From Peteryoungia ipomoeae (lineage in GTDB: Bacteria; Pseudomonadota; Alphaproteobacteria; Rhizobiales; Rhizobiaceae), in contig NZ_STGV01000001.1 of assembly GCF_004912165.1 (NCBI RefSeq), positions 124,001 through 188,000 of the forward strand: a DNA stretch of 64,000 nucleotides, in the 5' to 3' direction. Below are positions 15,768 through 28,873 of the stretch, one piece after another. The position numbers were made by a program, and so were the translations under genes. The first letter of the stretch is position 1; each line of letters starts with the position of its first letter. The notes under the pieces were generated by a model that was given only the letters and a program-made list of their open reading frames with translations, was not told the origin of the DNA and did no database searches.

Positions 15768-17312
15768 TCAATGGGCGCCGATGCGGCTCTCATCGAGTTC
15801 GGTCCTGGCGTAGACACGTGCCGCTATGGCGGCAAGCAGCAGAAGCGTCACGGTTGCGAGCGCACAGCAGAGCGCAAATCCACCGGCATAGCTGGACTTT
15901 GCGAGCGCGATCCAGGGCGCGGCCTCATTGTGGGTGGTGCGCGCAACCTCCAAAGCTGTGCCGAGCGCGGCGGTCACCCCGTCCCGGTCCGTAGCCGAAA
16001 GTCCGGTCAGGTCTGCATTTGTCATGCCGAAGCGGTAAAACAGGGTTCCCAGGCTGCCGAGCACTGCGACACCCAGCGCACCGCCAAACTCGGCGCTGGT
16101 TTCTGAAATGGCGGAGGCGGAGCCTGCGCGCTCGGGCGGCGCGGTGCCGACGATCAGGCCCGTCGTCGTCAGGATAACGGGCACAAAGCCCAAACCCATG
16201 ACCATGCTGGCGCCGAGGACACCGACAAGGCTCGAATGCCAGGCGGCAATCGCCATCAGGCCGGTGCCGAGCGCATTGACGACAAGGCCGAGCAGCACCG
16301 TTTTCACGGGGCCAAGTCTGTTCGTCACGCGCCAGGCCTGGAACGACATGACGGTAAAGACCAGTGAGGAGGGGATGGACCAGATGGCTGCTTCAAGTGG
16401 GGTGAGGCCAATGACAAGCTGCAGGTAGAGGTTTTGAAACAGGAAGATTCCGAAGATGAAGAAGACGCCGGCAAGATTGACCATCAGCGAGGCGGTGAAA
16501 GCCGGGATCCTGAACAGTGCAAGATCGATCATCGGGTGCTTGAGCACCTTCTGGCGCCTGACGAACATGACGCCGACGGCAAAGCCGAAGAGGATCGGCA
16601 ACAGCTGGGAGACCTCGAAGCCTTCAGCCGCCATTTTCTTGAAACCGTAGACGATGGGCAACACGGCGAGGAGCGAGAGCGCGACACTCAAAAGATCCAA
16701 GCGCCCGGCGTTTTCGTCCTTGTACTCCGGCAGAAGGAAGGGCGCGCTTGCCAGAAGTGCCGCCATGATCGGCACATTGATCAGGAAGACCGATCCCCAA
16801 TGGAAGTACTGCAAGAGCAGTCCACCGATCAGCGGACCAACCAGGCCGCCGAGAGCAAAGGCCGTGCCCCAGATGCTGATGGCGCGATTACGCTCGCTCT
16901 CGTCACGGAAAAGATTGACGACCAGAGAGAGGGTGGACGGAGCGATTGTGGCGCCGGCAATGCCGAGAAGGGCGCGGGCGACGATCAGCATGGAGGCGGT
17001 GTTGGCGAAAGCAGCGAAGACCGAGGCCGCACCGAAGAAGAATGCGCCGATCAGGAGGACCTTGCGCCGGCCGATCCGGTCGCCGAGCGTGCCCATTGTG
17101 ACGAGAAAACCCGCGACCATGAAGCCGTAGATGTCATTGATCCATAGAAGTTGAGTGGCCGAGGGGTCGAGATCAGCGACAATCGCCGGCATGGCGAGGA
17201 AGAGGACTGAAAGATCCATCGAATAGATCAGGCAAGCGATGGAGAGGATCAGCAATCCGATCCATTCGCGGCGCGTGGCCTTTGCGGCTGCAATCTCTGC
17301 GCTGGCAGTCAT
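15768..17312 (-). CDS. MFS drug exporter, DHA2 family (14 membrane helices)
   Basis: A 514-residue inner-membrane proton-driven exporter of the SmvA/QacA type. Motif A is GTLGDRIGRRKVLLIG between helices 2 and 3; motif C is seen in GLVGPLIGGLLLQ in helix 5; the charged D in SMDLSVLFLAMPAI of helix 1 is motif D1. About 14 hydrophobic segments can be counted. The ATG at 17312 was preferred; an upstream TTG would add 19 residues with no family match. It is convergent with the udgX operon with only nine bases between stops. The drug range is unknown. A small GACA-aa-TGTC palindrome (17365-17374) sits upstream and might bind a regulator, but no regulator gene is adjacent. Confidence 0.88.
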   Translation of the reverse strand: MTASAEIAAAKATRREWIGLLILSIACLIYSMDLSVLFLAMPAIVADLDPSATQLLWINDIYGFMVAGFLVTMGTLGDRIGRRKVLLIGAFFFGAASVFAAFANTASMLIVARALLGIAGATIAPSTLSLVVNLFRDESERNRAISIWGTAFALGGLVGPLIGGLLLQYFHWGSVFLINVPIMAALLASAPFLLPEYKDENAGRLDLLSVALSLLAVLPIVYGFKKMAAEGFEVSQLLPILFGFAVGVMFVRRQKVLKHPMIDLALFRIPAFTASLMVNLAGVFFIFGIFLFQNLYLQLVIGLTPLEAAIWSIPSSLVFTVMSFQAWRVTNRLGPVKTVLLGLVVNALGTGLMAIAAWHSSLVGVLGASMVMGLGFVPVILTTTGLIVGTAPPERAGSASAISETSAEFGGALGVAVLGSLGTLFYRFGMTNADLTGLSATDRDGVTAALGTALEVARTTHNEAAPWIALAKSSYAGGFALCCALATVTLLLLAAIAARVYARTELDESRIGAH

Positions 17313-17560
17313 CAGGGGGCCTCTCGGTTTTGACGGCGGCAGAGTGCCGTAGCGGACTGCTTTCGACAAATGTCAAATTTTGATGGATTGCGGGTTGCTC
17401 CATGGTCGCCCGGTGATGCGTTCCGGGGCACGCTGCCGGAAACGCCGTGCGGCATAGTTCTCCGGTCAACTTGCGCCGATCACCTTGCCAAGGCTTGAGC
17501 GCTCGAGTCTAACGGGAGGCGGTTCTGCGCAATGGGATAGCTGCGGAGCGGAGGGGCGCC

Positions 17561-18418
17561 ATGCAATCAAACATCATTCTGACGGCCGTTGCCATGCTCG
17601 CCTTTGCCGCGAATTCTCTCTTGGCACGCGAGGCCTTGGGGACGGCCGCGATCGGAGCCGCCGGGTACACGGCAGTCAGGATCATCTCGGGTGCTATCGT
17701 GCTTTATGGTCTTACGCGGCGCGGGCGGGGCATCTCGCGCTCATTGCGACCAAACTTGCCGGGAGACTGGTTGGCGGCGGCGGCTCACTTCGTTTATGCC
17801 ATCGCCTTCTCCGCGGCCTATCTGTCGTTGGGAGCCGCGACCGGCGCTCTGATTCTGTTTTCCTCCGTGCAGGCGAGCATGTTGACCTTCGGATTTCTCA
17901 AGGGAGATCGTCCGAGCGGGCGTGAAGCGATCGGCTTTGCAATTGCCTTTGCTGCCTTTGTCTATCTCATCCTGCCCGGCGCCGGACGGCCGGATCCGGT
18001 TGGATGTCTGCTTATGGTCGCGTCCGGCATCGCCTGGGCGGTCTATACGATGCGTGGTCGCGGATCGACGGATGCGACCGGCCAGACCGCGGGCAATTTT
18101 ATCCGCGCTTCGGTTTTGTGCCTGCCGCTTGCCGTTTTTGCACTTGGCTTTGAGGCCGGCACGGCGGCGGGTGTCGTGCTCGCGCTGGCCTCGGGCATTG
18201 TCGCATCGGGTCTCGGCTATGCCGTCTGGTACACGGCCTTGCGCGGGCTCACGACGTTCCAGGCGGCTCTGATCCAGCTCTCGGTTCCGGTCATCGCGGC
18301 GCTTGGCGCTATTCTGTTCCTGAATGAGCGCCTGACGCTGCATTTTGTGCTGGCGAGTGCCTTTGTCATCGGCGGTATTGCCTTCGCCATACTGGCAAAA
18401 CACAAGCGTCAGGCCTGA
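17561..18418 (+). CDS. EamA/DMT-superfamily transporter
   Basis: A 285-residue inner-membrane protein with ten hydrophobic helices arranged as two five-helix EamA repeats. The second repeat is marked by GLGYAVWYTALRGLTTFQAALIQ followed by LSVPVIAALGAILFLNERLT, the usual C-terminal pattern of these metabolite exporters. GCGGAGGGG precedes the ATG. It is divergent from the MFS exporter with 248 bases between them, in which I see no further gene. The substrate is unknown, often an amino acid or similar metabolite. Confidence 0.85.
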   Translation: MQSNIILTAVAMLAFAANSLLAREALGTAAIGAAGYTAVRIISGAIVLYGLTRRGRGISRSLRPNLPGDWLAAAAHFVYAIAFSAAYLSLGAATGALILFSSVQASMLTFGFLKGDRPSGREAIGFAIAFAAFVYLILPGAGRPDPVGCLLMVASGIAWAVYTMRGRGSTDATGQTAGNFIRASVLCLPLAVFALGFEAGTAAGVVLALASGIVASGLGYAVWYTALRGLTTFQAALIQLSVPVIAALGAILFLNERLTLHFVLASAFVIGGIAFAILAKHKRQA

Positions 18419-18441
18419 GCCTTGATTGCCGTCCACCGGCC

Positions 18442-18912
18442 TCAACTTGAAGCGTGGACTTCTGCGACATAGGCACCAAGACGAGCCAGCGTCTGCTTGC
18501 CGCCATCCACAGCGCCAAATTTGAGGGTGGCGTTCCGGGCATCCTCGGTCGGGAAAATGAGGGTGAGGGTCACGCGGGTGCGATCGCCTTCGGCGTCAAG
18601 AGTGATGACGCCGTCGAAATGCGCCGGCTCGTCCATTTCGCCCCCATGCTCGTAGGCGATGCGTGTGGGAGGGGTGATGGTGTGGTAGCGGATCCAGTTC
18701 GGCCAGTCCTTGCCGTCAGGTCCGTGCATCGTATAGCGCCAGAGGCCGCCGACCTTGAACTCCATCTCGTGGGTTTCGTTCTGGAAGCCATCCGGTCCCC
18801 ACCACGCATCAAGGTGGCGGGCATCGGAAAACATAACGAAGACAAGGTCGATCGGTGCGTCGACCAGTCGGTCGAATTCGAGGATGCGGGCAGGATCCTG
18901 CGCGATATTCAT
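18442..18912 (-). CDS. SRPBCC/AHSA1 domain protein (second of pair)
   Basis: A 156-residue START-like protein. It has the AHSA1 pattern RLVDAPIDLVFVMFSDARHLDAWWGPDGF at residues 14-42, split here by family strands, and GGLWRYTMHGPDG in the middle, with VTLTLIFPTEDARN near the end. These proteins bind small hydrophobic ligands in a helix-grip fold; the function of ArsR-linked members is unknown. It is the last of three genes, one base after the first AHSA1 gene, and is about 40% like it by eye, so the two are likely tandem duplicates. Confidence 0.82.
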   Translation of the reverse strand: MNIAQDPARILEFDRLVDAPIDLVFVMFSDARHLDAWWGPDGFQNETHEMEFKVGGLWRYTMHGPDGKDWPNWIRYHTITPPTRIAYEHGGEMDEPAHFDGVITLDAEGDRTRVTLTLIFPTEDARNATLKFGAVDGGKQTLARLGAYVAEVHASS

Positions 18913-18913
18913 G

Positions 18914-19354
18914 TCATTGATCTCCTGTTTGAAGAACCTGGTCCAGACGATCGAGGTTCTGTTCGTTGGCGGCGTGAATGAATTTCTCTAGTTCGCGGTT
19001 TTCATCGGTGGGATCGAACTGCATGCACCAGCGAAGGTTTGTGCCCTCATCGACGCTTTCGAACGTCATCTCCAGCGTGAAGACATGCATCGGTTCGTGG
19101 TGAAGGGCGACAAGACGGTGCTCCGGTTCGATGGCCTGAAAGGTCCAGCGGTTGGCAAAATCGGTTCCGTCCGACGAGGTCATGGTGATCAGCCAGTCGC
19201 CGCCCTCGCGAAAATCAAAGGCGTCGATGCGATTGGTGAAGCCGTGTGGGCCCCACCAGCGCTCAAGCGTTTTTGGGTCGGCAACGGCGTTGAAAACCTG
19301 CCCACGGTCCGCCCTGATTAGTCGCTCGTTTGTTATTTCCAGCTTCTCGCTCAT
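18914..19354 (-). CDS. SRPBCC/AHSA1 domain protein (first of pair)
   Basis: A 146-residue helix-grip protein: RADRGQVFNAVADPKTLERWWGPHGFTNR near the N-terminus (the WWGP motif marks the family) and GGDWLITMTSSDGTDFANRW in the middle. Its start codon overlaps the stop of the ArsR gene (19351-19354, ATGA), so translation is coupled to the regulator. Members next to ArsR genes are thought to bind a small ligand; no enzyme activity can be predicted from the sequence. Confidence 0.82.
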   Translation of the reverse strand: MSEKLEITNERLIRADRGQVFNAVADPKTLERWWGPHGFTNRIDAFDFREGGDWLITMTSSDGTDFANRWTFQAIEPEHRLVALHHEPMHVFTLEMTFESVDEGTNLRWCMQFDPTDENRELEKFIHAANEQNLDRLDQVLQTGDQ

Positions 19355-19704
19355 GGTGTGTTGTTTCCTTTCTCACCTCGGTCTTTCTGGATTTCGGCCA
19401 GATAGGTCTCCAGGCGATCCAGCCTGTTTTCCCAAAGCATGCGATAATCATCGAGCCAGCCATCAACAGCTTGCAGGGGCTCGGGCTCAAGCCGGCAGGG
19501 CCGCCATTGCGCGCTGCGGCCGCGCGAGATCAGCTTGGCTTTTTCCAGTACCTTCAAATGTTTCGAGACTGCCGGCAGGCTCATGTCGAAAGGGGCCGCG
19601 AGTTCGTTGACGGTCGCTTCGCCGCGGGAAAGGCGCGCCAAAATGGCGCGGCGCGTCGGATCGGCGAGGGCCGAAAGCGTGAGGGATAGCGGATCAGTGT
19701 CCAT
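19351..19704 (-). CDS. ArsR-family regulator of the AHSA1 operon
   Basis: A 117-residue winged-helix repressor starting MDTDPLSLTLSALADPTRRA, with recognition helix in DMSLPAVSKHLKVLEKAKL and the wing following GRSAQWRPCRL. The C-terminal helix, rich in W, Y and R (LDDYRMLWENRLDRLETYL), is typical of the ArsR subgroup paired with AHSA1 proteins. No metal-binding cysteine pair is seen. It heads a three-gene operon and has a near-perfect palindrome ten bases upstream of its ATG, consistent with autorepression. Confidence 0.88.
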   Translation of the reverse strand: MDTDPLSLTLSALADPTRRAILARLSRGEATVNELAAPFDMSLPAVSKHLKVLEKAKLISRGRSAQWRPCRLEPEPLQAVDGWLDDYRMLWENRLDRLETYLAEIQKDRGEKGNNTP

Positions 19705-19713
19705 AATTAGCCA

Positions 19714-19732
19714 CTCAGTTAATTAACCTGAG
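19714..19732. promoter_or_regulatory. Palindromic operator of the ArsR-AHSA1 operon
   Basis: CTCAG-TTAATTAA-c-CTGAG is a near-perfect palindrome centred ~19 bases upstream of the arsR ATG. The symmetry extends further out (TTAGCCA on one side, GGGTAA on the other, 19707-19738). The position over the start region and the AT core are what an ArsR dimer operator would look like. Confidence 0.6.
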
Positions 19733-19848
19733 GGGTAAATAAAGGTCCGATCGAGTTCTGTCAACCCGTGCCCCGACTCAGGACTTAAGCTTCGTCGAGA
19801 AACGTGGTTGGCTGGATATATTGCTGATCAGGAGTTGGTTAAACGCAA

Positions 19849-19876
19849 GATCGCCGCATCCGGGAATGCGGCGATC
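19849..19876 (-). terminator. Terminator downstream of carB
   Basis: A perfect 11-bp stem (gatcgccgcat / atgcggcgatc) with a six-base loop lies 55 bases after the carB stop on the minus strand, followed by a T-rich stretch (cttgcgttt). Confidence 0.65.
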
Positions 19877-19930
19877 CTGTGGTTCAAAAGTTGTCTCAAG
19901 CCGCTTACAGAGCGGCTGAAGCGTGCCGCC

Positions 19931-23413
<3,483 letters not shown>

Positions 23414-23445
23414 GGCTCTATCCGTTCTTTGACCTGCGCGAAAAG

Positions 23446-23476
23446 CCGGCCTGGGTGAGGGAGGTTCACCGGCCGG
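23446..23476 (-). promoter_or_regulatory. Strong hairpin with T-tract in the carB leader (attenuator candidate)
   Basis: On the minus strand CCGGCC-GGTGA-loop-TCACC-ca-GGCCGG forms an 11-bp stem with a two-base bulge, followed after one base by TTTT. It lies about 32 bases before the carB ATG and inside the leader if transcription starts at the TATAAG-like -10 (23512-23517). No leader peptide was recognised. Confidence 0.5.
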
Positions 23477-23618
23477 GCGCAGAGAGATGGTCTTTTCAGG
23501 CTAGAAGCGGCTTATAGGGAAATGTTCTGGAGGAAGGAACCCCATAATTGCAGCCTCTGACAGGAAAGTTGGGGAGTGGCGGCTCGGATGATGAGCTAAC
23601 ACCCGCCGAGCGTACTAG

Positions 23619-24566
23619 TTAAAATGGCAGGTCGAGTGCCGGAGCACGCACAGGCCGCCGCAGGATCGGAGGGCTGACCCGGGCCAATCGCGTCACCAGC
23701 CATAGGGCGGCAATCGCGAGAAGTGCACCGGCAACGACATCGACAAGATAGTGGGCGCCATGGGAGAGGGTGGAAATGGCCATGCAGATATTCAGGAAGA
23801 GGACTGGATATCGCAGCCATGGTACGGTCAATGTACTCACTGCGCAGACGACCGCCGTTGCGGTGTGTACCGAGGGAAAAGTCAGGATTCCTTGAGCGTC
23901 GTCCAGTGAAAGCACGAACTCGGTTTGATTTCTCACTGCATGGAACTGCTCAAGGAAAGCGAAACCGAATTGGGCATTGATTGACTGCAGTAGATTTCCA
24001 TCGATTCCGTAGGTGATGTTGGTTGCTTCCGCAGGAAACCAAATTGAGATCAAGCTGGCGGCAAAGCAGGCAATGGCATAGCTCAGCACAAGACCAAAGC
24101 CGCGCACGGCCTGTCCGAAAAGAATGAGGATTGGCGGCAACAACACAAGTTGGACGGCGAATGATGCGTAAGCCTGCATCAGTAGCCAGGCCAGCCACGG
24201 TTGAGAATCGACCCAATGGATGAAAGCAGCTCCGTCGAAGCCCAACGTTCTGTCGGCGGAGGCGAGAAGCTGATCTGCAAGGGGCAGATTGACCGAGGTG
24301 GCCATATAGGATGCAACAAGGCCGAGAATGGACAAGGCCACGCCGATAGACAAGGTTTCCAAAACGAGAGACCAATTGAGAAACCCACGTCGCGCGCAGA
24401 TTGCAGACGCGACGATCAGGATACAGAGGCTGATGGTTGCCTGCTGCAGCGATTGGTACTCTAAAGAAATCTTCGACGTCAGATATAAAACTACGACCAC
24501 AAGGCTGCTTGCAATCATGAATAGCAGCAGCCACCCGCGAAGGTTTTCTGCATCCCGCGTTAACAT
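23619..24566 (-). CDS. PAP2-superfamily membrane phosphatase/phosphotransferase
   Basis: A 315-residue inner-membrane protein with about seven hydrophobic segments. The PAP2 catalytic histidines are visible as FPSVHTATAV (motif C2) near residue 230 and SHGAHYLVDVVAG (motif C3) near 275. The layout, with the catalytic part at the C-terminus after a long membrane region, resembles the Aur1/inositolphosphotransferase-like group rather than small undecaprenyl pyrophosphatases. It probably acts on a lipid phosphate at the outer face of the membrane. The substrate is unknown. The gene is less GC-rich than carB and stands alone. Confidence 0.82.
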   Translation of the reverse strand: MLTRDAENLRGWLLLFMIASSLVVVVLYLTSKISLEYQSLQQATISLCILIVASAICARRGFLNWSLVLETLSIGVALSILGLVASYMATSVNLPLADQLLASADRTLGFDGAAFIHWVDSQPWLAWLLMQAYASFAVQLVLLPPILILFGQAVRGFGLVLSYAIACFAASLISIWFPAEATNITYGIDGNLLQSINAQFGFAFLEQFHAVRNQTEFVLSLDDAQGILTFPSVHTATAVVCAVSTLTVPWLRYPVLFLNICMAISTLSHGAHYLVDVVAGALLAIAALWLVTRLARVSPPILRRPVRAPALDLPF

Positions 24567-24717
24567 TTACCGCCTCCGTCGCTGCCCGAGAGCGCAATTT
24601 GTGAAGAGCAGAGTTTAAAATTGCGTTCGCGCCGAAACACCGTCGCCACTAAGCGGTCGTCATAGCAGGTTCATGGAAGGCTGATAGCGGCTCGCCATCA
24701 CGGCTGAGGATCACTAT

Positions 24718-25443
24718 ATGCTCCCTGATCACCCACAGATTCCCGACCACCTTCAATTCGCATCCAGACGGCTTAATCCCGGCCCTATTCCGCATCTCGG
24801 TTCGCGCTACAACACGTCCGGCGTTTTTCTCGCCGAACGTGGCAATACGGTCGTTTGTCATCTTGTTGAGGGAAGCGAGACCGAGGCGGCGATACATGCC
24901 GCGCGGCAGCGCTTCATCCAGATGCCCGGGGCGGAAAAGCTTGCCTTCACGGCGCAATCCAGCCTGCATATGACCCTCTTTCAGGGGATTATCGAGACAC
25001 GGCGCGCGCAGCCTTATTGGCCGCAGGATATTCCAGTCGAAACGCCGGTTGACGATATGACGGCGATCTTCATGGATCGGTTGGCGGGTTTTGAACCGGG
25101 CGATGCCTTTTCGGTTGAGGTCTTGCATGCAACCCCGCTCGGGTTGACGGTTGGCCCGGTGACCGAGCGTGATCGGGTGATCCTGAAGGACTGGCGGGAT
25201 CGTCTGACGGATCTGCTTGGCTATCGCCATCCTGACCACGACACGTATCGTTTCCACATCACCTTCGCCTACATGACCGAGCTGTTCGATGATCAGACCC
25301 TGCCGGCATGGATGCCATTCCTTAAAGAGGTTGCCAAGGATATCAGCAGGAGAGCTCCGGTTATTACGCTCAAGGCACCAGCCTTTTGCGCCTTCGACGA
25401 CATGAACCACTTCGAAGAGCTTCTTGTCTTCAATCCAAGGTAA
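24718..25443 (+). CDS. DUF1868 protein, 2H phosphoesterase-like
   Basis: A 241-residue cytoplasmic protein with two H-x-T motifs, SSLHMTLFQG near residue 83 and YRFHITFAYM near 182, which together define the 2H phosphodiesterase fold (ligT/CPDase type). In the family the histidines cleave cyclic nucleotide phosphates or RNA ends; the DUF1868 subgroup has no proven substrate known to me. It starts at ATG 24718; I see no strong ribosome binding site. It is convergent with the chemoreceptor gene across a perfect terminator. Confidence 0.8.
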   Translation: MLPDHPQIPDHLQFASRRLNPGPIPHLGSRYNTSGVFLAERGNTVVCHLVEGSETEAAIHAARQRFIQMPGAEKLAFTAQSSLHMTLFQGIIETRRAQPYWPQDIPVETPVDDMTAIFMDRLAGFEPGDAFSVEVLHATPLGLTVGPVTERDRVILKDWRDRLTDLLGYRHPDHDTYRFHITFAYMTELFDDQTLPAWMPFLKEVAKDISRRAPVITLKAPAFCAFDDMNHFEELLVFNPR

Positions 25444-25458
25444 GAGCCCTCAAGCGCG

Positions 25459-25482
25459 GATGACGAGCCAAGGCTCGTCATC
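25459..25482. terminator. Perfect hairpin terminator between convergent genes
   Basis: gatgacgagcc-aa-ggctcgtcatc is a perfect 11-bp inverted repeat between the DUF1868 gene and the chemoreceptor gene. The U-tract is poor on either strand, so it may act with Rho. Confidence 0.55.
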
Positions 25483-25508
25483 CGGTCTCTGGCGAATTGG
25501 TTTGAGGA

Positions 25509-27881
25509 TCAGAACTCTTCCCACTCGCCGCCGCTCGCTGCGGGTTTGGCGCCCATGGCTGACGCGATCTTGCCGGCAAGTGTACGGGCCGGTGAGGCAA
25601 CCGGACGAACAGTCTCGCTTGCGGCGACGGGGCGCGCGCGGTTGTCTGGACGGCCGACTGTCTGGTTGGGGGCGGTATAGGACGCAGCTGAAGCGGCTGT
25701 CGCACCATGGTGTGCTGCCGAGCCGAGATTGAATTGCCCCAGCCGCGCCGACAGCGCCTGCACTTCCGAGACGAGGGTATGCGAGGCGGCATTGGTTTCT
25801 TCGACCATGGCCGCGTTTTTCTGCGTCCCCTGGTCCATGACATTAACCGCAGTGTTGACTTCCTGCAGTCCGGTCGACTGTTCGCGGGCTGCATCCACGA
25901 TGGCGTGGACGTTGCTGTTGACCTCCTGCACCTCGGCCACGATCGCAGCCAGGGCCTCGCCGGTTTCGTCGACCAGCGAGACACCGTGCCTCACCTGTTC
26001 GCCGGACGCCGTGATCAGCGCCTTGATCTCCTTGGCGGCATTGGCCGAGCGCTGGGCGAGTTCGCGCACTTCCTGCGCAACCACTGCAAAACCCTTGCCG
26101 GCTTCGCCAGCGCGGGCCGCCTCGACGCCGGCATTGAGCGCCAGAAGATTGGTCTGGAAGGCGATCTCGTCGATGACGCCGATGATGTTCGAAATCGACT
26201 GCGACGACTGCTCGATGGCGCTCATGGCGTCTATCGCCGAGCGGACCACTTCACCTGATCGTTCAGCACTTTCCTTGGTGCGGCTGACCTGCTGGCCGGC
26301 CATTTCTGCCCGTTCGGTCGATTCCCGGACCGAGCGCGTGATCTGCGACAGAGCCGCGGAGGTTTCCTCCACCGAGGCCGCTTGCTGTTCGGTGCGCTTG
26401 GCGAGATCGTCGGCGGCGGAGCGGATTTCGCGGGCGCCATTTTCGATGGTCGTGGCGTTGTCGCGGAAGGACATCATCGCGGCGCGCAGTTTCTCGATCG
26501 AGGCGTTGAAATTGCCTCGGATCTCGTCCATCGCCGGAGCAAAGGGCTTCTCCAGCTGGACGGTCATGTCGCCGTCGGACAGGCGGGCAAGGCCCGAGCG
26601 CAATTCCTCGACCACGAAGCGGATTTCGTCCTCGCGGGCCTTGTGACCCTTGGAGCGCTCGACACGCTCGAATTCTTCCTGCTCGTAGCGCGCTTCCGCC
26701 TGCTTTTCGAGATCGACCTTTTGGCGATTGGTCTCGAGCAGCACCTTGAGCGAACGGGAGAGATCGCCCAGTTCGTCCTTGCGGTCGCTGTCGGTCAGTT
26801 CGACATCGAGCTTGCCGGCGGCAATCGCGTTAGTCTGGCCAATGACCCGCTCGATGCGACCGGTAAAGCGACGCGCAAGCAGCGCGCCGACAAGGATCAG
26901 GAGCGCAGTTGCGGCAATAATGATGATTGCCGAGGTCCAGATCGTTTCGGTAAGCGCGGCGAAGACCGTGGCTTTCGGTGCTGCCACGACGAGGTTCCAG
27001 ACCGCGCCGGGGAAGGGCTCGATCGGGATGGCGATGGCAAGCTGCTCGATCCCCTTGTGGTCAACGAGGGTGCCTGCTGTTCCGGGCGCCTTCAGCAGGC
27101 TTTCAACGGCTTTCACGTCCAGGCCGCTCGCCGCGAGCGATTTGCCCATCAGGCTCTTGTCGGGATGGCTGACAAAGGTGTTGGCGCTTGACAGCAGTGC
27201 CACATAACCATCGCCCAGCGGGCGGATCGCGGCGAGGGTAGCGGCGGTCTGGTCGAGATCGATATCAGCGCCGACATAGGCAACGGGCTTGCCGGCATCG
27301 AAGATTGGCACCGACAGCGTGGTCATCAGGACATCCTTGCCGTCCACGGCATAGACATAAGGTTCGAGGATGACGTCCTTCCCCGATGTCACCGGAAGAA
27401 TGTAGTAGTCGCCGGCCCCGGGCTTGTCGTAGTCGACGAGCACGTCGGATTTGATCGTGCCTTGCGATCGGAAGATGTAGGGCACGAACCGGCCAGTCGC
27501 ATCGTGGGCGGGTTTGCCGATGAAATCCTTGTCCTTGCCGTCAAAAGCGTTGGGTTCCCAACCGGTCGATAGACCGATGGCGCCCGGGAAGCGGGAGAGC
27601 GCTTCCGTCATCGAGGCCATGGCAAGCGCGCGATCTGCGCCGGCATCGCGTATTGCCGCGAGCGATGCCTCCAATCCCACCACCATCTGATGAGCAGCAG
27701 ACAAAGTCTGTTCGGTGTCCGCGGCCGCCTCGATCGCTGCCATCTTCATCTGATCGACCGATGCGCTGCGGATGCTGTCGTAGCTTGAAGCCACGATCGC
27801 CGATGCCACGCCAAGCGTCGTTACGGCTCCCAGCGCAACGGTTGCGAAGATGTTATGGCTCGTTGCGGATCGGAATAACAT
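25509..27881 (-). CDS. Methyl-accepting chemotaxis protein with dCache sensor
   Basis: A 790-residue chemoreceptor. Transmembrane helix 1 is at ~12-32; a periplasmic double-Cache domain follows to ~300 ([22 protein letters not shown] is its second Cache hallmark, read in two parts); helix 2 is at ~312-335; a HAMP domain follows, with a second HAMP-like stretch at ~430-475. The cytoplasmic tip is [20 protein letters not shown] near residue 570, with a Gly where many have Ala. The protein ends in GEWEEF, a WEEF-type pentapeptide tether for CheR/CheB, so it should be a high-abundance, self-adapting receptor. Ligands of dCache receptors are often amino or organic acids; none can be read here. GGAAG precedes the ATG. 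Confidence 0.92.
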   Translation of the reverse strand: MLFRSATSHNIFATVALGAVTTLGVASAIVASSYDSIRSASVDQMKMAAIEAAADTEQTLSAAHQMVVGLEASLAAIRDAGADRALAMASMTEALSRFPGAIGLSTGWEPNAFDGKDKDFIGKPAHDATGRFVPYIFRSQGTIKSDVLVDYDKPGAGDYYILPVTSGKDVILEPYVYAVDGKDVLMTTLSVPIFDAGKPVAYVGADIDLDQTAATLAAIRPLGDGYVALLSSANTFVSHPDKSLMGKSLAASGLDVKAVESLLKAPGTAGTLVDHKGIEQLAIAIPIEPFPGAVWNLVVAAPKATVFAALTETIWTSAIIIIAATALLILVGALLARRFTGRIERVIGQTNAIAAGKLDVELTDSDRKDELGDLSRSLKVLLETNRQKVDLEKQAEARYEQEEFERVERSKGHKAREDEIRFVVEELRSGLARLSDGDMTVQLEKPFAPAMDEIRGNFNASIEKLRAAMMSFRDNATTIENGAREIRSAADDLAKRTEQQAASVEETSAALSQITRSVRESTERAEMAGQQVSRTKESAERSGEVVRSAIDAMSAIEQSSQSISNIIGVIDEIAFQTNLLALNAGVEAARAGEAGKGFAVVAQEVRELAQRSANAAKEIKALITASGEQVRHGVSLVDETGEALAAIVAEVQEVNSNVHAIVDAAREQSTGLQEVNTAVNVMDQGTQKNAAMVEETNAASHTLVSEVQALSARLGQFNLGSAAHHGATAASAASYTAPNQTVGRPDNRARPVAASETVRPVASPARTLAGKIASAMGAKPAASGGEWEEF

Positions 27882-28131
27882 GGGGGAGCTTCCTGAAAAC
27901 TAGCGCGAGGTCTTGATGATGCGGCGGTGCGACAGGCAGTTTCGCCCCGTAATTGTCATGAACTTTATGTGGTCATGGTTAAGCATACCTTTATGTTTGG
28001 CGGTGCTGATCTTGCCAGAACCGAAGTCGAATGGTGTGATCGCGAGGGAACACGCGCTTTGCTTTCAGACTTGTGCTCGAGACCGCTCCACGCTGAGCGG
28101 ACAAGCTGGATGAATGCGAAAGGAACGCTTG

Positions 28132-28800
28132 ATGATTACGGTCCACTATCTCGACAACTCGCGGGCGCACCGGATCTTGTGGCTGCTGGAGGAGTTGGGG
28201 CTCGACTATGAGGTCCAGATCTACAAGCGCGGTCCTGATTATCGTGCTCCAGAGCGCCTGAAGGCGATCCATCCACTGGGCAAGTCGCCCGTAATCACAG
28301 ATGGGGACAGGGTGGTGGCCGAAAGCGGTGCCATCATTGAATATCTTCTGGACAGCTATGGCGGCGCATGGCTGCGACCGCAGCCGGAGACCGACGCGTT
28401 TTTGCGCTACCGGTATTTTCTTCACTACGCCGAGGGATCGGCAATGCCGCTGCTGGTCATGACGCTGATCTTTGCGCGTATCCCCAAGCAGGTGCCGTTT
28501 ATCATCCGTCCGATTGCTCGCATGATCAGCGATGGCGTGTCGAAGGTTCTGCTGAAGCCGCAACTTTCCGACCATCTTGCATTCTGGAAAGCGGAATTGG
28601 CAAAGAGCGACTGGTTTGCCGGGGATCAGTTTACCGCGGCCGATATAGCCATGAGTTTTCCGGTAGAGGCTGGCATGACGCGGTTTGGGCAGAACGGCGA
28701 TGTCAGGGTGCTGCGCGACTGGCTCGATCGTATCCGGGCCCGGCCGGCCTATCAGCGCGCGCTTTCGCGCGGCGGCACCTATGTCTATGCCGACAGTTAG
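28132..28800 (+). CDS. Glutathione S-transferase family protein
   Basis: A 222-residue cytosolic GST. The N-terminal thioredoxin-like domain reads ITVHYLDNSRAHRILWLLEE, with S10-R11 in the usual catalytic Ser/arginine position and the cis-proline motif GKSPVITDGD, then ESGAIIEYLL for the glutathione gamma-glutamyl contact. The C-terminal helical domain has FTAADIAMSFPVE, the family N-capping motif. The ATG at 28132 has AAGGAA six bases upstream; another ATG 18 bases earlier lacks one. It is a single gene; substrate unknown. Confidence 0.85.
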   Translation: MITVHYLDNSRAHRILWLLEELGLDYEVQIYKRGPDYRAPERLKAIHPLGKSPVITDGDRVVAESGAIIEYLLDSYGGAWLRPQPETDAFLRYRYFLHYAEGSAMPLLVMTLIFARIPKQVPFIIRPIARMISDGVSKVLLKPQLSDHLAFWKAELAKSDWFAGDQFTAADIAMSFPVEAGMTRFGQNGDVRVLRDWLDRIRARPAYQRALSRGGTYVYADS

Positions 28801-28873
28801 GCCTTGATCTCCTCACATTGGAACGCATTGTTATCTGCAACGTTGAAGGCGGCAATCGAGCGGGAGAAGCATC

